Positions 26,315 through 35,928 of a stretch of 49,675 bases of DNA are shown here, one piece after another (position 1 is the stretch's first letter; each line of letters begins with the position of its first letter). Location of the stretch: NCBI RefSeq assembly GCF_026413145.1, contig NZ_JAOVYZ010000009.1:1-49675 (forward strand). The letters are read 5' to 3'. The position numbers and the translations under genes were made by a program. The DNA is from Limosilactobacillus kribbianus (GTDB taxonomy: Bacteria; Bacillota; Bacilli; Lactobacillales; Lactobacillaceae). The notes below the pieces were generated by a model. That model was not told where the DNA came from and made no database searches. It was given only the letters and a program-made list of their open reading frames with translations.

Positions 26315-27103
26315 CTACTTGCCAAATCGAGTGCCGACCGCTTCGCCCTTGACGACTTTGAAAATGATCCGGGGATCGGCGCCGGAACAGAGAACCATCT
26401 GCTGGTGGTGTTCCATGGTGGTGGCGGCGGCGTGGAGCTTGGTGACCATCCCGCCGGTGCCGAAACGAGTGCTGGAGCCGCTGGCGGCCGCCTTAAGCTC
26501 CGGCGTCAATTCCTCAACCCGGCGAATTGGCTGGGCATCGGGATACTTGTGGGGATCCTTGTCGTAAAAGGCATCGATATCCGAAAGCACGATCAGCAGG
26601 TCGGCGCCGATTCGGGTGGCCACCAGGGCCGACAGCTCGTCGTTGTCACTGAAGGTCGTATGGTGGTCCAGCTCGTCGACCGAGACGGGGTCGTTTTCGT
26701 TGATGATCGGCACTACCCCGTCGTCCAACAGGGTCGAGATTGTATTAAGGACGTGCTGACGGCTGACGGGGAAGTGGAGCACGTCGCGGGTCAAAAGCAG
26801 CTGACCGACCTGAGTTTGATAATCGAGGAAGCGCTGGGAATAGATCCGCATTAATTCGGTCTGCCCGATGGCGGCTAGGGCCTGTTGCTTGGCGATCGGC
26901 TTGGGGCGTTCCCGCAGTCCCTGACTCGCCAGGCCAACCCCCATCGCCCCGGATGAGACCAGCACCATTTCATAGCCCTGATGATTGAGGGTCGCCAAGG
27001 TGAAGGCCAACCGGTCGATGGCACGCAGGTTGGTTTGGCCATTAGGCAGGATCAGACTGCTGGTCCCGACCTTGACGACGATTCGTTGCTTTTTTTCTGC
27101 CAT
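26315..27103 (-). CDS. proB: Glutamate 5-kinase, short form without PUA domain
   Basis: First step of proline synthesis. The 262-residue amino acid kinase domain includes VVKVGTSSL (10-18), SSGAMGVG, INENDPVS and GTGGMVTKLHAA. The roughly 100-residue C-terminal PUA domain of the E. coli type is absent, as in several other Firmicutes. It is the first gene behind a T-box leader, with AAGGAGGG before the ATG. Confidence 0.95.
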   Translation of the reverse strand: MAEKKQRIVVKVGTSSLILPNGQTNLRAIDRLAFTLATLNHQGYEMVLVSSGAMGVGLASQGLRERPKPIAKQQALAAIGQTELMRIYSQRFLDYQTQVGQLLLTRDVLHFPVSRQHVLNTISTLLDDGVVPIINENDPVSVDELDHHTTFSDNDELSALVATRIGADLLIVLSDIDAFYDKDPHKYPDAQPIRRVEELTPELKAAASGSSTRFGTGGMVTKLHAAATTMEHHQQMVLCSGADPRIIFKVVKGEAVGTRFGK

Positions 27104-27120
27104 TGGGCAAATCCCTCCTT

Positions 27121-27302
27121 AAAACAAAAGCACGCCCTTAATCGAGACACCAGTGACGGCGTTACCATTCTCGTTTAAAGACGTGCTTTACTCTTTTTCT
27201 AAAAATTTATTTACTTGTTAGTTCGTTGTGGCTTGGATTCGGTATTGGTGGCGGGGCTTGCAGCCGATGACCCCGCTCTCTGGTCTGACCTACTATGACC
27301 AC
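27121..27302 (-). promoter_or_regulatory. T-box riboswitch, proline-type, upstream of proBAC
   Basis: On the minus strand: AGTA (27291-27294) opposite GAA in an internal loop flanked by GGT/ACC and GTGG/CCAC helices; AGAGAG; the T-box core TGGTAACGCCG (27157-27167); and a terminator whose arms are AAAGCACG (27182-27189) and CGTGCTTT (27127-27134), ending TTTTGTTTT. The loop after GAA reads TCCAAG. CCA, offset by one, gives proline, matching the genes. Strict reading directly after GAA gives TCC (Ser), but TGGT predicts discriminator A, as in tRNA-Pro, not tRNA-Ser. Confidence 0.85.
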
Positions 27303-27308
27303 ACGCTT

Positions 27309-27338
27309 AGTTTACCGTCCCGATGATTTATTTGTCAA
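27309..27338 (-). promoter_or_regulatory. proBAC promoter
   Basis: Minus-strand TTGACA (27333-27338), 18-nt spacer, TAAACT (27309-27314), immediately before the T-box leader. Confidence 0.65.
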
Positions 27339-27373
27339 GTCTGAGAATTGATTAAAATTATGTTAGAAAACTA

Positions 27374-27402
27374 TTGACTTTTTCTTAATCGTTAATTAGA
27401 AT
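27374..27402 (+). promoter_or_regulatory. Promoter of the second T-box operon
   Basis: TTGACT (27374-27379), 17-nt spacer, TAGAAT (27397-27402). It is divergent from the proBAC promoter, with the two -35 elements 35 nt apart. Confidence 0.75.
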
Positions 27403-27408
27403 AAGCGA

Positions 27409-27683
27409 CAACAAGTTAAGAGAACGTCAGTCAGATGAGTAGCGGTGGCGCAATTTTCAGAGAGTTCCTGGGCGGTGCGAAGGGATAGTTGCCAGCCGTG
27501 AAGATGGTCTGCAAAAATGACGCGCCGGCGAGGCTTAGCTGAGCTGGCGACGGGGTGGTAGCCGTTACCAGTACCGGGAGTTGATTGACTCCACGAGGCC
27601 GTCCGTGTGAGCGGGCGGCGAACTAAGGTGGCACCACGGGAAAGAGCACTCGTCCTTAAATATAAGGATGAGTGCTCTTTTTT
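27409..27683 (+). promoter_or_regulatory. T-box riboswitch upstream of the amidase-aminotransferase operon
   Basis: AGTA (27438-27441) lies opposite GAA (27500-27502), AGAGAG is at 27459-27464, the T-box core AAGGTGGCACCACGG at 27625-27639, and an 18-bp terminator stem (27641-27658 with 27663-27680) runs into a T tract. After GAA the loop reads GATGG. Read in the same register as the proline leader this is ATG (Met); read directly it is GAT (Asp). The TGGC bulge predicts tRNA discriminator G, which fits Asp rather than Met. The amino acid is therefore unresolved. Several further hairpins fill 27520-27620. Confidence 0.9.
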
Positions 27684-27699
27684 GTTTGAGGTGGAGAAA

Positions 27700-28485
27700 A
27701 TGAGTTTGAAAGTGGCCCTAGCACAGATTGACATTGCCTTTGCAAACCCGCAGGCCAACGCGGCCAAGGTGGCGGCCTTTACCAAACAGGCGGCCCAGGA
27801 CGACGCGGACGTGGTCGTCTTCCCGGAGATGTGGAATACCGGTTACGCCCTGGACCAATTGGACCAGCTGGCCGACCCGGACGGCGCCCAAACCCGGGAG
27901 CTGTTGAGCCGCCTGGCGCGCCAGTACCGGATCAATATCGTCGGCGGTTCGGTTGCTACTAAGCACGGTAACCAGTTTTACAACACGACCTTGGTCTACG
28001 ACTCAACCGGGCAGGCGGTTGTTTCCTATGACAAGGTGCACCTCTTTGGCCTGATGAAGGAGGACCAGTACCTGACCGCCGGGGACCGGGAGAACTTCTT
28101 CCGCTTGGCGGGCGTGCCAAGCGCCAGCTTCATCTGCTACGACCTGCGCTTTCCAGAATGGATCCGGACGGTGGCCCGCCACGGGGCCGACGTCCTCTAC
28201 CTGCCCGCGGAATGGCCGGCCGTGCGGATCCCGCAGTGGCGGATCATGCTGCAGGCGCGGGCGATTGAAAACCAGGCCTTCGTGGTGGCGGTCAACCGGG
28301 TTGGGGACGATCCCGACAATCACTTCGACGGCCACTCATTGGTGATCGACCCGCTGGGGAAGATCATCGCCGGCGACGGCAGCGGCGAACGGCTCTACTT
28401 CGCCGATTTAGATTTGGATGAATTAAAAGCAGTACGGGGACCGATCCCAGTCTTCTCGGATCGGCGGCCGGACCTGTATCGTTAG
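27700..28485 (+). CDS. Carbon-nitrogen hydrolase, omega-amidase (MtnU/NIT2) type
   Basis: The 261-residue nitrilase-superfamily protein has the complete triad Glu43 (FPEMW), Lys112 (YDKVHLF) and Cys146 (ICYDLRFPEW), and the ENQAFVVAVNR segment typical of omega-amidases acting on 2-oxoglutaramate or 2-oxosuccinamate. ATG at 27700 has GAGGTGGAG upstream; an apparent in-frame extension runs back into the T-box terminator and is not real. It heads a three-gene operon with an aminotransferase 14 nt downstream, the same pairing as mtnU and its neighbour aminotransferase in Bacillus. Confidence 0.88.
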   Translation: MSLKVALAQIDIAFANPQANAAKVAAFTKQAAQDDADVVVFPEMWNTGYALDQLDQLADPDGAQTRELLSRLARQYRINIVGGSVATKHGNQFYNTTLVYDSTGQAVVSYDKVHLFGLMKEDQYLTAGDRENFFRLAGVPSASFICYDLRFPEWIRTVARHGADVLYLPAEWPAVRIPQWRIMLQARAIENQAFVVAVNRVGDDPDNHFDGHSLVIDPLGKIIAGDGSGERLYFADLDLDELKAVRGPIPVFSDRRPDLYR

Positions 28486-28499
28486 GGAGGAAGATCATT

Positions 28500-29678
28500 A
28501 TGAAATTTGAACAGTCAGACTTACTCAATCACTTACCGAAACAATTCTTTGCCAACCTGGTCGCCAAGGTCAACGCCAAGGTGAACGCCGGGGTCGACGT
28601 GATCAACCTCGGCCAGGGGAACCCGGACAAGCCGACGCCGGACTACATCGTCCAAAGCACCCAGAAGTGGGTGGCCGACCCGGCCTGCCACAAGTACTCC
28701 CCGTTCCAGGGCCTGCCGGAATTCAAGAAGGCCGCGGCCAAGTTCTACCACGAAAAGTACGGCGCCGACATCGACCCGAACTCGGAAGTCGCCATCCTCG
28801 GCGGGTCCAAGATTGGCCTGGTCGAACTGCCCTGGGCGCTGATGAACCCCGGCGATACCTATCTATTGCCGGATCCCGGCTACCCGGACTACTTCTCCGG
28901 TGCGGCCCTCGGCGAGGTTAACTTCGAGACGGTACCACTCCTGGAGGGAAACGACTTTTTGCCGGACCTGGACGCCATTCCGGAAGAGACGGCCAAGAAG
29001 GCCAAGTTCTTCTACCTGAACTACCCGAACAACCCAACCGGTGCGGTGGCGACGAAGGAGTTCTATGAGCACCTGGTTGCCTGGGCCAAGAAGTACCACG
29101 TCGGCATCATCTCCGACTTTGCCTACGGGGCAATCGGCTTCGATGGCCAGCAGCCGATTAGCTTCATGCAGACGCCGGGAGCCAAGGAGGTCGGGATCGA
29201 ATTTTACACCTACTCCAAGACCTTCAACATGGCCGGCTGGCGGATCGCCTTTGCGGTCGGCAATTCCGACATCATCGGGGCGCTGAACCTGATCCAGGAC
29301 CACCTCTTCGTCAGCCTCTTCCCGGCACTGCAAAAGGCGGCCATCGATGCACTGACCGCGCCGGAGCGGGATGAGGAGATCGCTAAGATCGTTGCCCGTT
29401 ACGAAACGCGGCGGAATGCTTTCGTGGGTGCGGCCGAAAAGATCGGCTGGCACGCCTTCAATCCGCAGGGGACCTTCTACGCTTGGATGCCGGTGCCGAA
29501 GGGCTACACCAGCGAACAGTTCGCCGACCTGCTGCTGGACAAGGCGGGCGTGGCCGTGGCGCCGGGGAATGGCTTCGGTGAGCACGGTGAGGGCTACGTT
29601 CGGATCGGCCTGCTAATTGAACCGGACCGGTTAAAGGAGGCCGTGGACCGGGTCGCAAAACTGCACTTGTTTGATTAA
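28500..29678 (+). CDS. Class I/II PLP-dependent aminotransferase
   Basis: The 392-residue fold-type I aminotransferase has INLGQGNPD, DPGYPDY, NYPNNPTG, the D206-x-A-Y208 pair and the PLP-binding Lys240 in YSKTFNMAGWR. The sequence is of the AlaC/MtnE/DapL-like branch; the substrate cannot be read from sequence. Next to an omega-amidase, a glutamine- or asparagine-consuming transaminase is plausible, because the amidase pulls the reaction by removing the keto-amide. GGGAGGA precedes the ATG. Confidence 0.88.
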   Translation: MKFEQSDLLNHLPKQFFANLVAKVNAKVNAGVDVINLGQGNPDKPTPDYIVQSTQKWVADPACHKYSPFQGLPEFKKAAAKFYHEKYGADIDPNSEVAILGGSKIGLVELPWALMNPGDTYLLPDPGYPDYFSGAALGEVNFETVPLLEGNDFLPDLDAIPEETAKKAKFFYLNYPNNPTGAVATKEFYEHLVAWAKKYHVGIISDFAYGAIGFDGQQPISFMQTPGAKEVGIEFYTYSKTFNMAGWRIAFAVGNSDIIGALNLIQDHLFVSLFPALQKAAIDALTAPERDEEIAKIVARYETRRNAFVGAAEKIGWHAFNPQGTFYAWMPVPKGYTSEQFADLLLDKAGVAVAPGNGFGEHGEGYVRIGLLIEPDRLKEAVDRVAKLHLFD

Positions 29679-29693
29679 GAGGGGGAAATGAGA

Positions 29694-30656
29694 ATGACTT
29701 TGAAATATACTGTATTAGGTGCTGGCGCCATGGGACTGCGCTTCGGGGTTCTGCTCCAGGAACTGGCGGGGGCCAAGGTAGACTTTGTTGATAACTGGGC
29801 ACCCCAGGTGGAAACGATTCAAAAGCAGGGCGGGGTATACGTTTCCCGTGATCACGAGGGCCGCCACCTGGTTCCGATCAACATTTATTCGCCTGAGGAC
29901 TATGCTGGCGATCCCGACGTCTTCATCGTCTTTGCCAAGCAGATGACCCTAGATGACCTGCTGACCCGCAGCGCCCACTTCTTCCATCCGGATCATCAGT
30001 ACGTCTTCTCTGGTATGAACGGGATGGGGCACATCGAAAAATTAAACCGCTACTTCCCGAAAGAACACGTTGTTGCCGGAACCTGCCTGATCGGGACTGT
30101 CCTGAATAAGGCGGGGGATGTCGACTTCATCGGTAAGTCTGGCGCGGGCTCGATCAACCTGGCACCCCAGGTTGGCGAACCGGACGCGCGGGTCAAGGAG
30201 ATCGTCGCCGATTTCACCACGGCCAATATCAATCCGCACTTAAACGACAACTTCTACGGCACTCTGCTCACCAAGGTAGTCTTCAACTCGGTAATCAACA
30301 CGATCTGCACCCTCTTTGAAATCCAGATGGGTCAGTTCATCGACTACGATGGTGCCGAAAAGCTCGGCAAGCAACTGATTAACGAGGCCTTCGACGTGGC
30401 CGAGCGGACGGGTATCCAGCTGCTGTCCACCCGGGAGGAAGAATGGCAGACGATCAAGTACGTCAGCTCCGTCACCAACCCACTGCACTACCCATCGATG
30501 TACCAGGATATGTCCAAGGGACGGGCAACCGAGGTTGATTACATCAACGGCTACATTTACGACCTTGGCAAGAAGTACAATTACGAGGCCAGCACGCACG
30601 ACTTCCTGCGTAACCTGGTCCACCTCGCGGAAAACACCCGGAAGTTTAGAAAATAA
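29694..30656 (+). CDS. PanE/ApbA-family 2-oxoacid reductase (ketopantoate reductase family)
   Basis: The 320-residue protein has the Rossmann motif VLGAGAMGLRFG near residues 7-18, the FAKQMTLDDL and GMNGMGHIE segments, and the C-terminal LTKVVFNSVINTICTLF helix with Lys and Asn of the active site. ATG at 29694 is 8 nt from GAGGGGG; an ATG at 29688 is too close. No other pantothenate gene is nearby, and some lactic PanE homologues reduce amino-acid-derived 2-oxoacids, so that role in this operon is at least as likely as pantothenate synthesis. Confidence 0.85.
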   Translation: MTLKYTVLGAGAMGLRFGVLLQELAGAKVDFVDNWAPQVETIQKQGGVYVSRDHEGRHLVPINIYSPEDYAGDPDVFIVFAKQMTLDDLLTRSAHFFHPDHQYVFSGMNGMGHIEKLNRYFPKEHVVAGTCLIGTVLNKAGDVDFIGKSGAGSINLAPQVGEPDARVKEIVADFTTANINPHLNDNFYGTLLTKVVFNSVINTICTLFEIQMGQFIDYDGAEKLGKQLINEAFDVAERTGIQLLSTREEEWQTIKYVSSVTNPLHYPSMYQDMSKGRATEVDYINGYIYDLGKKYNYEASTHDFLRNLVHLAENTRKFRK

Positions 30657-30671
30657 TTTTGAATAGGCACC

Positions 30672-30710
30672 AAAAGGGATCAAGCAAGTCAAATTGCTTG
30701 ATCCCTTTTT
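30672..30710. terminator. Bidirectional terminator
   Basis: AAAAGGGATCAAGCAA (30672-30687) and its exact complement (30694-30709) form a 16-bp stem with A and T flanks, serving the panE-like gene (plus) and the ABC-F gene (minus). Confidence 0.93.
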
Positions 30711-30720
30711 GTAGATTCTA

Positions 30721-32676
30721 CTATTGATTTTCCTGGTCGAATTCCTCGAGCTTTTCGGCGGCCTCGGTCCAGGCCAGTTCGACCTCGTCCGACTTTTCCT
30801 TGGCGGCGTCGAGCTCCTTTTGCAGGTCGGTTAGTTTGCCGATGTCGGTGGCGATTTCCGGCTGGCTCATCTTTTCTTGGATTTCCTCCTGCTTGGTCTC
30901 TAGGTCGGTCATCTCAGCCTCGAGCTTGTCGACCTGGCGCTGCAACTTGCGCCGGGCCTTCTGGGTTTCCTTGCTCTGCTGGTAGGATTGTTTGCCTTTG
31001 GAAGGCTGGCTGGCCGGCGTTGGGCCTGCCGGATTGTCCTGCTGTTTGGTTGAAGCAGCCGCGGCCCGCTTTGTCTGTTCGGCCAGGTAGTCATCGTAAT
31101 CCCCTTCGTAGTGGGTGATGCCATCCTTTTGCATGTCCAACACGTCGGTGGCCACCTGGTTGATGAAGTACCGGTCGTGGGAGACGAAGAGGACCGTCCC
31201 GGTGAACTCGTTGATGGCGTTCTCGAGGACCTCCCGGCTGTCGATGTCCAGGTGGTTGGTTGGTTCATCGAGGATCAGGAAGTTGATCGGCTTGAAGGAG
31301 AGCTTGGTCAGCTCCAGGCGGGCCTTTTCACCCCCGGAGAGCTCGTGGACGACCTTGTAGACATCATCGCCGACGAAGAGAAAGCTGCCGAGCAGGGAGC
31401 GAATGTCTTTTTCCGGGACTTCGGGGTGCTCGTCCCAGACTTCATCGAGGACCGTCTTGTCGGGATGGAGCTGCTGCTGTTCCTGGTCGTAGTAACCGAT
31501 GTCCAGATTGGCCCCGAACTTGACCGTCCCGCTGATCAACGGAATCTGGTGCAGGATTGACTTCAAAAGGGTCGACTTCCCAATTCCGTTGGGGCCGATG
31601 ATCCCGATCCGCTGCGGCTTGCGAACGGTGAAGGAGAGTGGCCCGGCCAGGACCTGCTCATCGTAGCCGACCTTGGCGTTTTCCACGTCGAGGACCTCGT
31701 TGCCGCTGTCCTTGTCACTGTGGAAATGAAAGTGGATCGACTGGTCGTCGGTTTCGGGTCGGTCGAGCCGGTCCATCTTTTCCAGCTGCTTGCGCCGTGC
31801 CTGGGCCCGCTTGGTGGTCGAGGCCCGGACGATGTTGCGGTTGACAAAGTCTTCCAGCTTAGCAATCTTTTTTTGCTGCTGGTCGTAGTGCTTCCATTCG
31901 GTCTTTAGACGCTCCTGCTTGTGGGCAACGAACTGGGTGTAGTTGCCGGTGTAGTGAAGCAGGGTTCGGTTGTCGAGATCGTAAACGTCGGAAACAACGT
32001 GATCGAGGAAGTACCGGTCGTGGGAAACCACCAGCAGGGCACCCTGGTAGCTCTTCAAATAGTCTTCCAGCCAAGCTAAAACATTCATGTCGAGGTGGTT
32101 GGTCGGTTCGTCCAAAATTAACAGCTGGGGGGCCTGGAGGAGAATCTTGGCTAGGGCCAGCTTCGTCTTTTGTCCCCCGGACAGGGCGTCGACCGGCGTG
32201 TCGTAGTATTCTTCCCCGAAGCCAAAGCCCTTCAGGATTCCCCGCATCCGGGATTCGTATTCAAAGCCGCCACGCTTTTTGTAGTCGTTCTGCAGACGGT
32301 CGTATTTGTTCATCACCTGCTGGTAGCGCTCGTCGGCAGGGTCAATGTCCGCAAGTTCGGTTTCGAGCTGGTGAATCTCGTCCTCCATGGCGTGAAGGGG
32401 TGCAAAGACCAGGTCGAGTTCGGCCCAGATGTTGTTTTGGCTATCGAGCCCCTGGTCCTGGGCCAGGTAGCCGATCGTCAGGTCGCGGACTTTGCTGATT
32501 GAACCCTCATCAGGGGTGGTGATGCCGGCAATCATCTTCAGCAGGGTGGTCTTCCCGGCACCGTTGCGGCCAACCAGAGCGGTCCGGCCGTGGTCCTGGA
32601 TCTGCATGTTGATATTGTGAAATAAAACGTCGGCCCCAAAGCGGCGCATGACGTCATTGGCTTGTAATAGTATCAT
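30721..32676 (-). CDS. ABC-F family ATPase (YdiF/Uup type)
   Basis: A 651-residue cytosolic protein with two ABC domains: Walker A GRNGAGKT (36-43), signature LSGGQKTKLA, then GPNGIGKS and LSGGEKARLE. A charged inter-domain linker and a C-terminal coiled coil (about 570-651, many Lys/Glu heptads) follow a low-complexity hinge. No membrane segments are present, so it is a ribosome-associated translation factor rather than a transporter. ATG at 32676 has GAGG 8 nt upstream; a longer opening to 32712 has no support. Specific role (housekeeping or antibiotic protection) cannot be told; the coiled-coil tail favours the housekeeping YdiF/Uup group. Confidence 0.9.
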   Translation of the reverse strand: MILLQANDVMRRFGADVLFHNINMQIQDHGRTALVGRNGAGKTTLLKMIAGITTPDEGSISKVRDLTIGYLAQDQGLDSQNNIWAELDLVFAPLHAMEDEIHQLETELADIDPADERYQQVMNKYDRLQNDYKKRGGFEYESRMRGILKGFGFGEEYYDTPVDALSGGQKTKLALAKILLQAPQLLILDEPTNHLDMNVLAWLEDYLKSYQGALLVVSHDRYFLDHVVSDVYDLDNRTLLHYTGNYTQFVAHKQERLKTEWKHYDQQQKKIAKLEDFVNRNIVRASTTKRAQARRKQLEKMDRLDRPETDDQSIHFHFHSDKDSGNEVLDVENAKVGYDEQVLAGPLSFTVRKPQRIGIIGPNGIGKSTLLKSILHQIPLISGTVKFGANLDIGYYDQEQQQLHPDKTVLDEVWDEHPEVPEKDIRSLLGSFLFVGDDVYKVVHELSGGEKARLELTKLSFKPINFLILDEPTNHLDIDSREVLENAINEFTGTVLFVSHDRYFINQVATDVLDMQKDGITHYEGDYDDYLAEQTKRAAAASTKQQDNPAGPTPASQPSKGKQSYQQSKETQKARRKLQRQVDKLEAEMTDLETKQEEIQEKMSQPEIATDIGKLTDLQKELDAAKEKSDEVELAWTEAAEKLEEFDQENQ

Positions 32677-32780
32677 TGAAGAAACCTCATTAATATGGAT
32701 ATAATCTACCATAATAAATTCTTATCTATTCTTATCTATTCTAACAGATTTCAAGAAATTTATAAAAAATGCACTTTTTA

Positions 32781-32798
32781 TTGTGGATCGGTTCACAA
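32781..32798. promoter_or_regulatory. Rex operator 1
   Basis: TTGTGGATCGGTTCACAA has the exact 18-nt length and spacing of the Rex consensus TTGTGA-N6-TCACAA, with 11 of 12 half-site bases matching. It lies between the divergent ABC-F gene and rex. Confidence 0.7.
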
Positions 32799-32823
32799 AA
32801 CCGCCGAAGGTTGCTAGAATGTA

Positions 32824-32843
32824 TTGTGATGTGAATTTCACAA
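32824..32843. promoter_or_regulatory. Rex-like operator 2
   Basis: TTGTGA and TCACAA half-sites are both perfect but separated by 8 nt instead of 6; a shorter perfect palindrome, TGTGAATTTCACA (32830-32842), overlaps it. It is 80 nt before the rex start, and the start-to-start distance from operator 1 is 43 nt. Confidence 0.5.
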
Positions 32844-32923
32844 AGTATCAAAATCGAGCTGGTAATTTGCTCAACAATAAGCGTGAGAGTCAAGAGTAAA
32901 CGATCAGTGATAGGGGGATAATT

Positions 32924-33565
32924 ATGCCAACTAAAAAAATACCACGCGCAACTGCCCGGCGGTTGCCAATCTACTACCGTTACCTTACCGTTCTGATGAG
33001 TGCGAATAAACAACGGGTCTCCTCGACGGAACTGTCCGAAGCCGTCCAGGTCGACTCAGCGACGATTCGGCGGGACTTCTCCTACTTTGGTGAGTTGGGG
33101 AAGCGGGGCTACGGTTACGATGTGGCCAGCCTGCTCAAGTTCTTCAAGGGGATCCTGCACCAGGACTCCTTGGTCAGCGTGGCCTTAGTCGGGGTCGGGA
33201 GTCTGGGAAGTGCTCTGCTAAACTACAACTTCCACCAGGATACCAACCTGCGGATCAGCGCCGCCTTCGACACGAAGCCGGAGATGGCTAACACGGTCAA
33301 GAGCGGGATTCCAATCTACCCGGCCGAAGAAATGATGACCCAATTAAAGGAACAGCAGATTGACGTGGTGATCCTGACGGTGCCGGGTGCCAAGGCCCAG
33401 AAAGTTACCGATCAGCTGGTTGAATCCGGGGTCAAGGGGATCCTGAACTTTACGCCGGTCCGTCTGTCCGTGCCGAAAAACGTTCAGGTGCAAAACATTG
33501 ACCTGACGAATGAATTGCAGACCCTGATCTACTTCATTAAGAACTATTCTGACGACAATAAATAA
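32924..33565 (+). CDS. rex: Redox-sensing transcriptional repressor Rex
   Basis: NADH/NAD+-responsive repressor of fermentation genes such as adhE. The 213-residue protein has an N-terminal winged helix ([47 protein letters not shown]) and a C-terminal Rossmann domain ([14 protein letters not shown]). The C-terminal domain-swap helix [13 protein letters not shown] is present. AGGGGGA precedes the ATG. Two Rex-type operators upstream suggest autoregulation. Confidence 0.96.
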   Translation: MPTKKIPRATARRLPIYYRYLTVLMSANKQRVSSTELSEAVQVDSATIRRDFSYFGELGKRGYGYDVASLLKFFKGILHQDSLVSVALVGVGSLGSALLNYNFHQDTNLRISAAFDTKPEMANTVKSGIPIYPAEEMMTQLKEQQIDVVILTVPGAKAQKVTDQLVESGVKGILNFTPVRLSVPKNVQVQNIDLTNELQTLIYFIKNYSDDNK

Positions 33566-33574
33566 GAATAATCA

Positions 33575-33610
33575 AACGTCCCGCAAGCCTAGTGCTGCCG
33601 GGGCGTTTTC
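33575..33610 (+). terminator. rex terminator
   Basis: AACGTCCCG pairs with CGGGGCGTT around a 15-nt loop that itself can pair partly; TTTCTTGTTT follows. Confidence 0.75.
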
Positions 33611-33616
33611 TTGTTT

Positions 33617-33644
33617 GGTCAAAAAATAGTCAAATTTGGTCAAA
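33617..33644 (+). promoter_or_regulatory. CtsR operator upstream of groESL
   Basis: Three direct heptads: GGTCAAA (33617-33623), AGTCAAA (33628-33634), GGTCAAA (33638-33644). The last two have the 3-nt spacing of the CtsR consensus RGTCAAA-NAN-RGTCAAA, with T instead of the middle A. They sit directly upstream of the -35. Confidence 0.75.
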
Positions 33645-33651
33645 CTTTTTA

Positions 33652-33679
33652 TTGCAATTCGGGCAAAAGATGTTATAGT
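33652..33679 (+). promoter_or_regulatory. groESL sigma-A promoter
   Basis: TTGCAA (33652-33657), 16-nt spacer, TATAGT (33674-33679), between the CtsR heptads and CIRCE. Confidence 0.7.
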
Positions 33680-33690
33680 AATAACTGTGG

Positions 33691-33717
33691 TTAGCACTTA
33701 AGCACAGTGAGTGCTAA
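33691..33717 (+). promoter_or_regulatory. CIRCE element (HrcA operator)
   Basis: TTAGCACTT (33691-33699), nine-nt spacer, GAGTGCTAA (33709-33717): one mismatch to the TTAGCACTC-N9-GAGTGCTAA consensus. It begins near the expected transcription start. Confidence 0.93.
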
Positions 33718-33755
33718 AGTGACAAAATTAAATTTAACAAGATGGAGGGATTAAC

Positions 33756-34040
33756 GTGTTAAAACCATTAGGAGACCGCGTTGTTCTAAAAGCTGAAACT
33801 GAAGAAGAAAAGACGGTTGGCGGAATTGTCCTGGCATCCAATGTCAAGGAAAAGCCAACTACTGGAAAGGTTATTGCCGTTGGTGAAGGTCGGACCTTAG
33901 ACAACGGGCAAAAGCTTGCTCCAGCTGTTAAGGAAGGTGACCGGGTACTCTTTGATAAGTACGCCGGCAACGAAGTGGAATACGACGGGGAAAAGTACCT
34001 GGTCGTTCACGAAAAGGACTTAGTCGCAGTGCTCGACTAG
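33756..34040 (+). CDS. groS: Co-chaperonin GroES
   Basis: The 94-residue protein starts [11 protein letters not shown], carries the mobile loop region [13 protein letters not shown] (about 16-28) and ends DLVAVLD. It forms the heptameric lid of GroEL. The start codon is GTG, with GGAGGG 7 nt upstream. It shares its promoter with groL. Confidence 0.97.
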   Translation: MLKPLGDRVVLKAETEEEKTVGGIVLASNVKEKPTTGKVIAVGEGRTLDNGQKLAPAVKEGDRVLFDKYAGNEVEYDGEKYLVVHEKDLVAVLD

Positions 34041-34106
34041 TTCAAACCACATTCATTACGAAATTAAAACGAAAAAATAATTATCGATTCGATGAGGTGA
34101 CAATAA

Positions 34107-35738
<1,632 letters not shown>

Positions 35739-35768
35739 TCTCTGCCGTTGCGTAAAATTAATAATTAA

Positions 35769-35807
35769 AAATAGTCGATGGGAAAATTTCCCGTCGGCTA
35801 TTTTTTA
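35769..35807 (+). terminator. groESL terminator
   Basis: AATAGTCGATGGGAAA pairs with TTTCCCGTCGGCTATT with one G-U pair and runs into TTTTTT. Confidence 0.9.
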
Positions 35808-35875
35808 ATTTCCCGGGAAATATCTACCTAGGAAATTTTGGAAAGCCTTTTCAGCGCCGCACGGGTCCGCGGGTG

Positions 35876-35884
35876 TGGTAAAGT
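35876..35884 (+). promoter_or_regulatory. Putative extended -10 promoter of the APC permease
   Basis: TGGTAAAGT fits TGnTAnnnT, 45 nt before the start codon. The -35 region is not clear. Confidence 0.4.
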
Positions 35885-35928
35885 AGACTTTGCAATTATT
35901 TTCAATCACCGGTACAGAAAGGACTAAC

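Noticed and set aside
27607-27699. N-terminal extension of the amidase gene
   Set aside because: It runs through the T-box core and terminator; the family N-terminus and a good ribosome site place the start at 27700.
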